A stretch of DNA of 21,231 bases. Origin: a virus. Each line of letters begins with the position of its first letter. The first letter of the stretch is position 1. A program made the translations under genes and the position numbers. The stretch is from IMG/VR virus record IMGVR_UViG_3300031565_004159, positions 1 through 21,231 of that record, one strand, 5' to 3'. A model generated the notes under the pieces. That model had not been told where the DNA came from. It saw only the letters and a program-made list of their open reading frames with translations, and searched no databases. Below are positions 20,555 to 21,231 of the stretch, piece after piece.

Positions 20555-21231
20555 CCAGCACTCCTAGCCTATAAGATTGCACCCTCTCTATCGCTCTCGT
20601 GTCCACAAACGCCGCGCCTCGGCCAGCGACCCATTCTGCAAAGCTCGCTGTGTGCTTGCTGGAATTGCACCTCGCACATACTGGCACGATATTGCCCACC
20701 ACATATCCACCGCCTTGAACCAAGGGGACAATGTGTTCCTGCTCTAGCGGCACATCAGCCGCACCACAATAGGCACAACGATGGTTGAACTGCTGCAATA
20801 CAGCCATCCAGTCCCTGACTGTAAAGGTGTGGGAGACTGCTCGTACCCGAGCCTTCCTAACATGCACGCCTCGCCGATTTTTCGCTTTGCCCTCTGGGGT
20901 CTGCAAATATCGCCTAGAAGCCTCCCGCATTTGCTCTTTATGGGTGGATTGATAAGCTCGTGACCTAGCCGCCGATAACTCTTTATTCTCTTGATACCAT
21001 ACCTTGCGTGCAACACATAGCTCATCGGCATGTTCGGCACGCCATCGCCCCACTCTCTCCGTCACCTCTATGATATGAGCTTCACGCCAAGCCTTGTTGT
21101 AGACTTTCCTGGATTCCTGACGGCTAACCTCATAGGCTCGTCGTTCCACAAGAGTTCTCTGATAGTAAGCCCGCTGCCTGGCAGCAATCTCAACCCGACG
21201 CCCCTCCCGATACCGCGCCGTCTGCTCCAAA
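20544..21231 (-). CDS. HNH homing-type endonuclease with 15-residue repeats (copy 3, 5' end outside the window)
   Basis: The frame is open to the right edge, so the true start probably lies outside; the only candidate inside is a TTG at the very border. Visible: 228 residues. From about residue 47 onward there are four 15-residue helical repeats beginning AWREAH, RWRAEH, VWYQEN and AYQSTH, with less regular ones before. Then QTPEGK, TFTVRDW, and the HNH nuclease: CAYCG near 152-156, H166 in QEHIVPL, N180 in NIVPVC, C185-x2-C188 and RCNSSKH. The C-terminus carries the GRGAAFVDTRA block shared with the other two HNH genes. It ends in TAA, with the next gene overlapping it by 11 nt. All catalytic positions look intact. 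Confidence 0.88.
   Translation of the reverse strand, partial: LEQTARYREGRRVEIAARQRAYYQRTLVERRAYEVSRQESRKVYNKAWREAHIIEVTERVGRWRAEHADELCVARKVWYQENKELSAARSRAYQSTHKEQMREASRRYLQTPEGKAKNRRGVHVRKARVRAVSHTFTVRDWMAVLQQFNHRCAYCGAADVPLEQEHIVPLVQGGGYVVGNIVPVCARCNSSKHTASFAEWVAGRGAAFVDTRAIERVQSYRLGVLGEA
20561..20565 (-). promoter_or_regulatory. Ribosome binding site supporting the GTG start at 20554
   Basis: AGGAG on the minus strand, 6 nt before the GTG of the cysteine-rich gene. It lies within the last codons of the HNH gene and decides for the GTG rather than the internal ATG at 20539. Confidence 0.7.

Noticed and set aside
1-21231. CRISPR array, tRNA or rRNA genes, insertion sequences
   Set aside because: I found no regularly spaced DNA repeats, cloverleaf-type sequence, transposase motifs or terminal inverted repeats; repeats present are inside coding genes.

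Overview
This window looks like part of the late region of a tailed double-stranded DNA phage, or of a prophage closely resembling one. Every gene I can support lies on the minus strand, so transcription runs from the right edge to the left edge. The DNA is GC-rich. Genes abut or overlap through ATGA, TGATG and TGAGTG junctions, most starts have AGGAG-type ribosome sites, and there is no integrase, host gene, tRNA or rRNA. The host cannot be named from the sequence.

Layout in transcription order. At the right edge is an HNH endonuclease cut by the window end (20544-21231). Two tiny genes follow, one cysteine-rich (20336-20554) and one of 63 aa (20152-20343), then a possible 21-aa mini-ORF, terminase small subunit (19616-20083) and terminase large subunit (18442-19656). 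Next comes a cluster with a second HNH endonuclease (17760-18440), a 53-aa gene (17599-17760) and a GIY-YIG endonuclease (17056-17589). A strong intrinsic terminator (16944-16975) sits just before the portal gene (14720-16912). After the portal come four small genes (83, 119, 43 and 89 aa), two Gln/Pro-rich proteins (287 and 510 aa), a third HNH endonuclease (10599-11330), one giant 3090-aa gene (1330-10602), a 135-aa structural-type protein (859-1266), a stem-loop, and the N-terminal 260 aa of a tail-type protein running off the left edge.

Functionally, the terminase subunits and portal form the DNA-packaging motor. The Gln/Pro-rich proteins and the giant modular protein, whose C-terminal part resembles the large polyvalent-protein (LPD38-like) region of phage proteins, are best read as internal virion or ejection components. 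No major capsid protein, prohead protease or classical scaffold is recognisable between the portal and the left edge. Four free-standing homing-type endonucleases are interspersed; the three HNH proteins are paralogues built on a 15-residue helical repeat. The points I rate highest are the giant protein, an exact 36-residue tandem repeat in the 510-aa protein, the HNH family with its DNA-level identity, and the terminator directly in front of the portal start.
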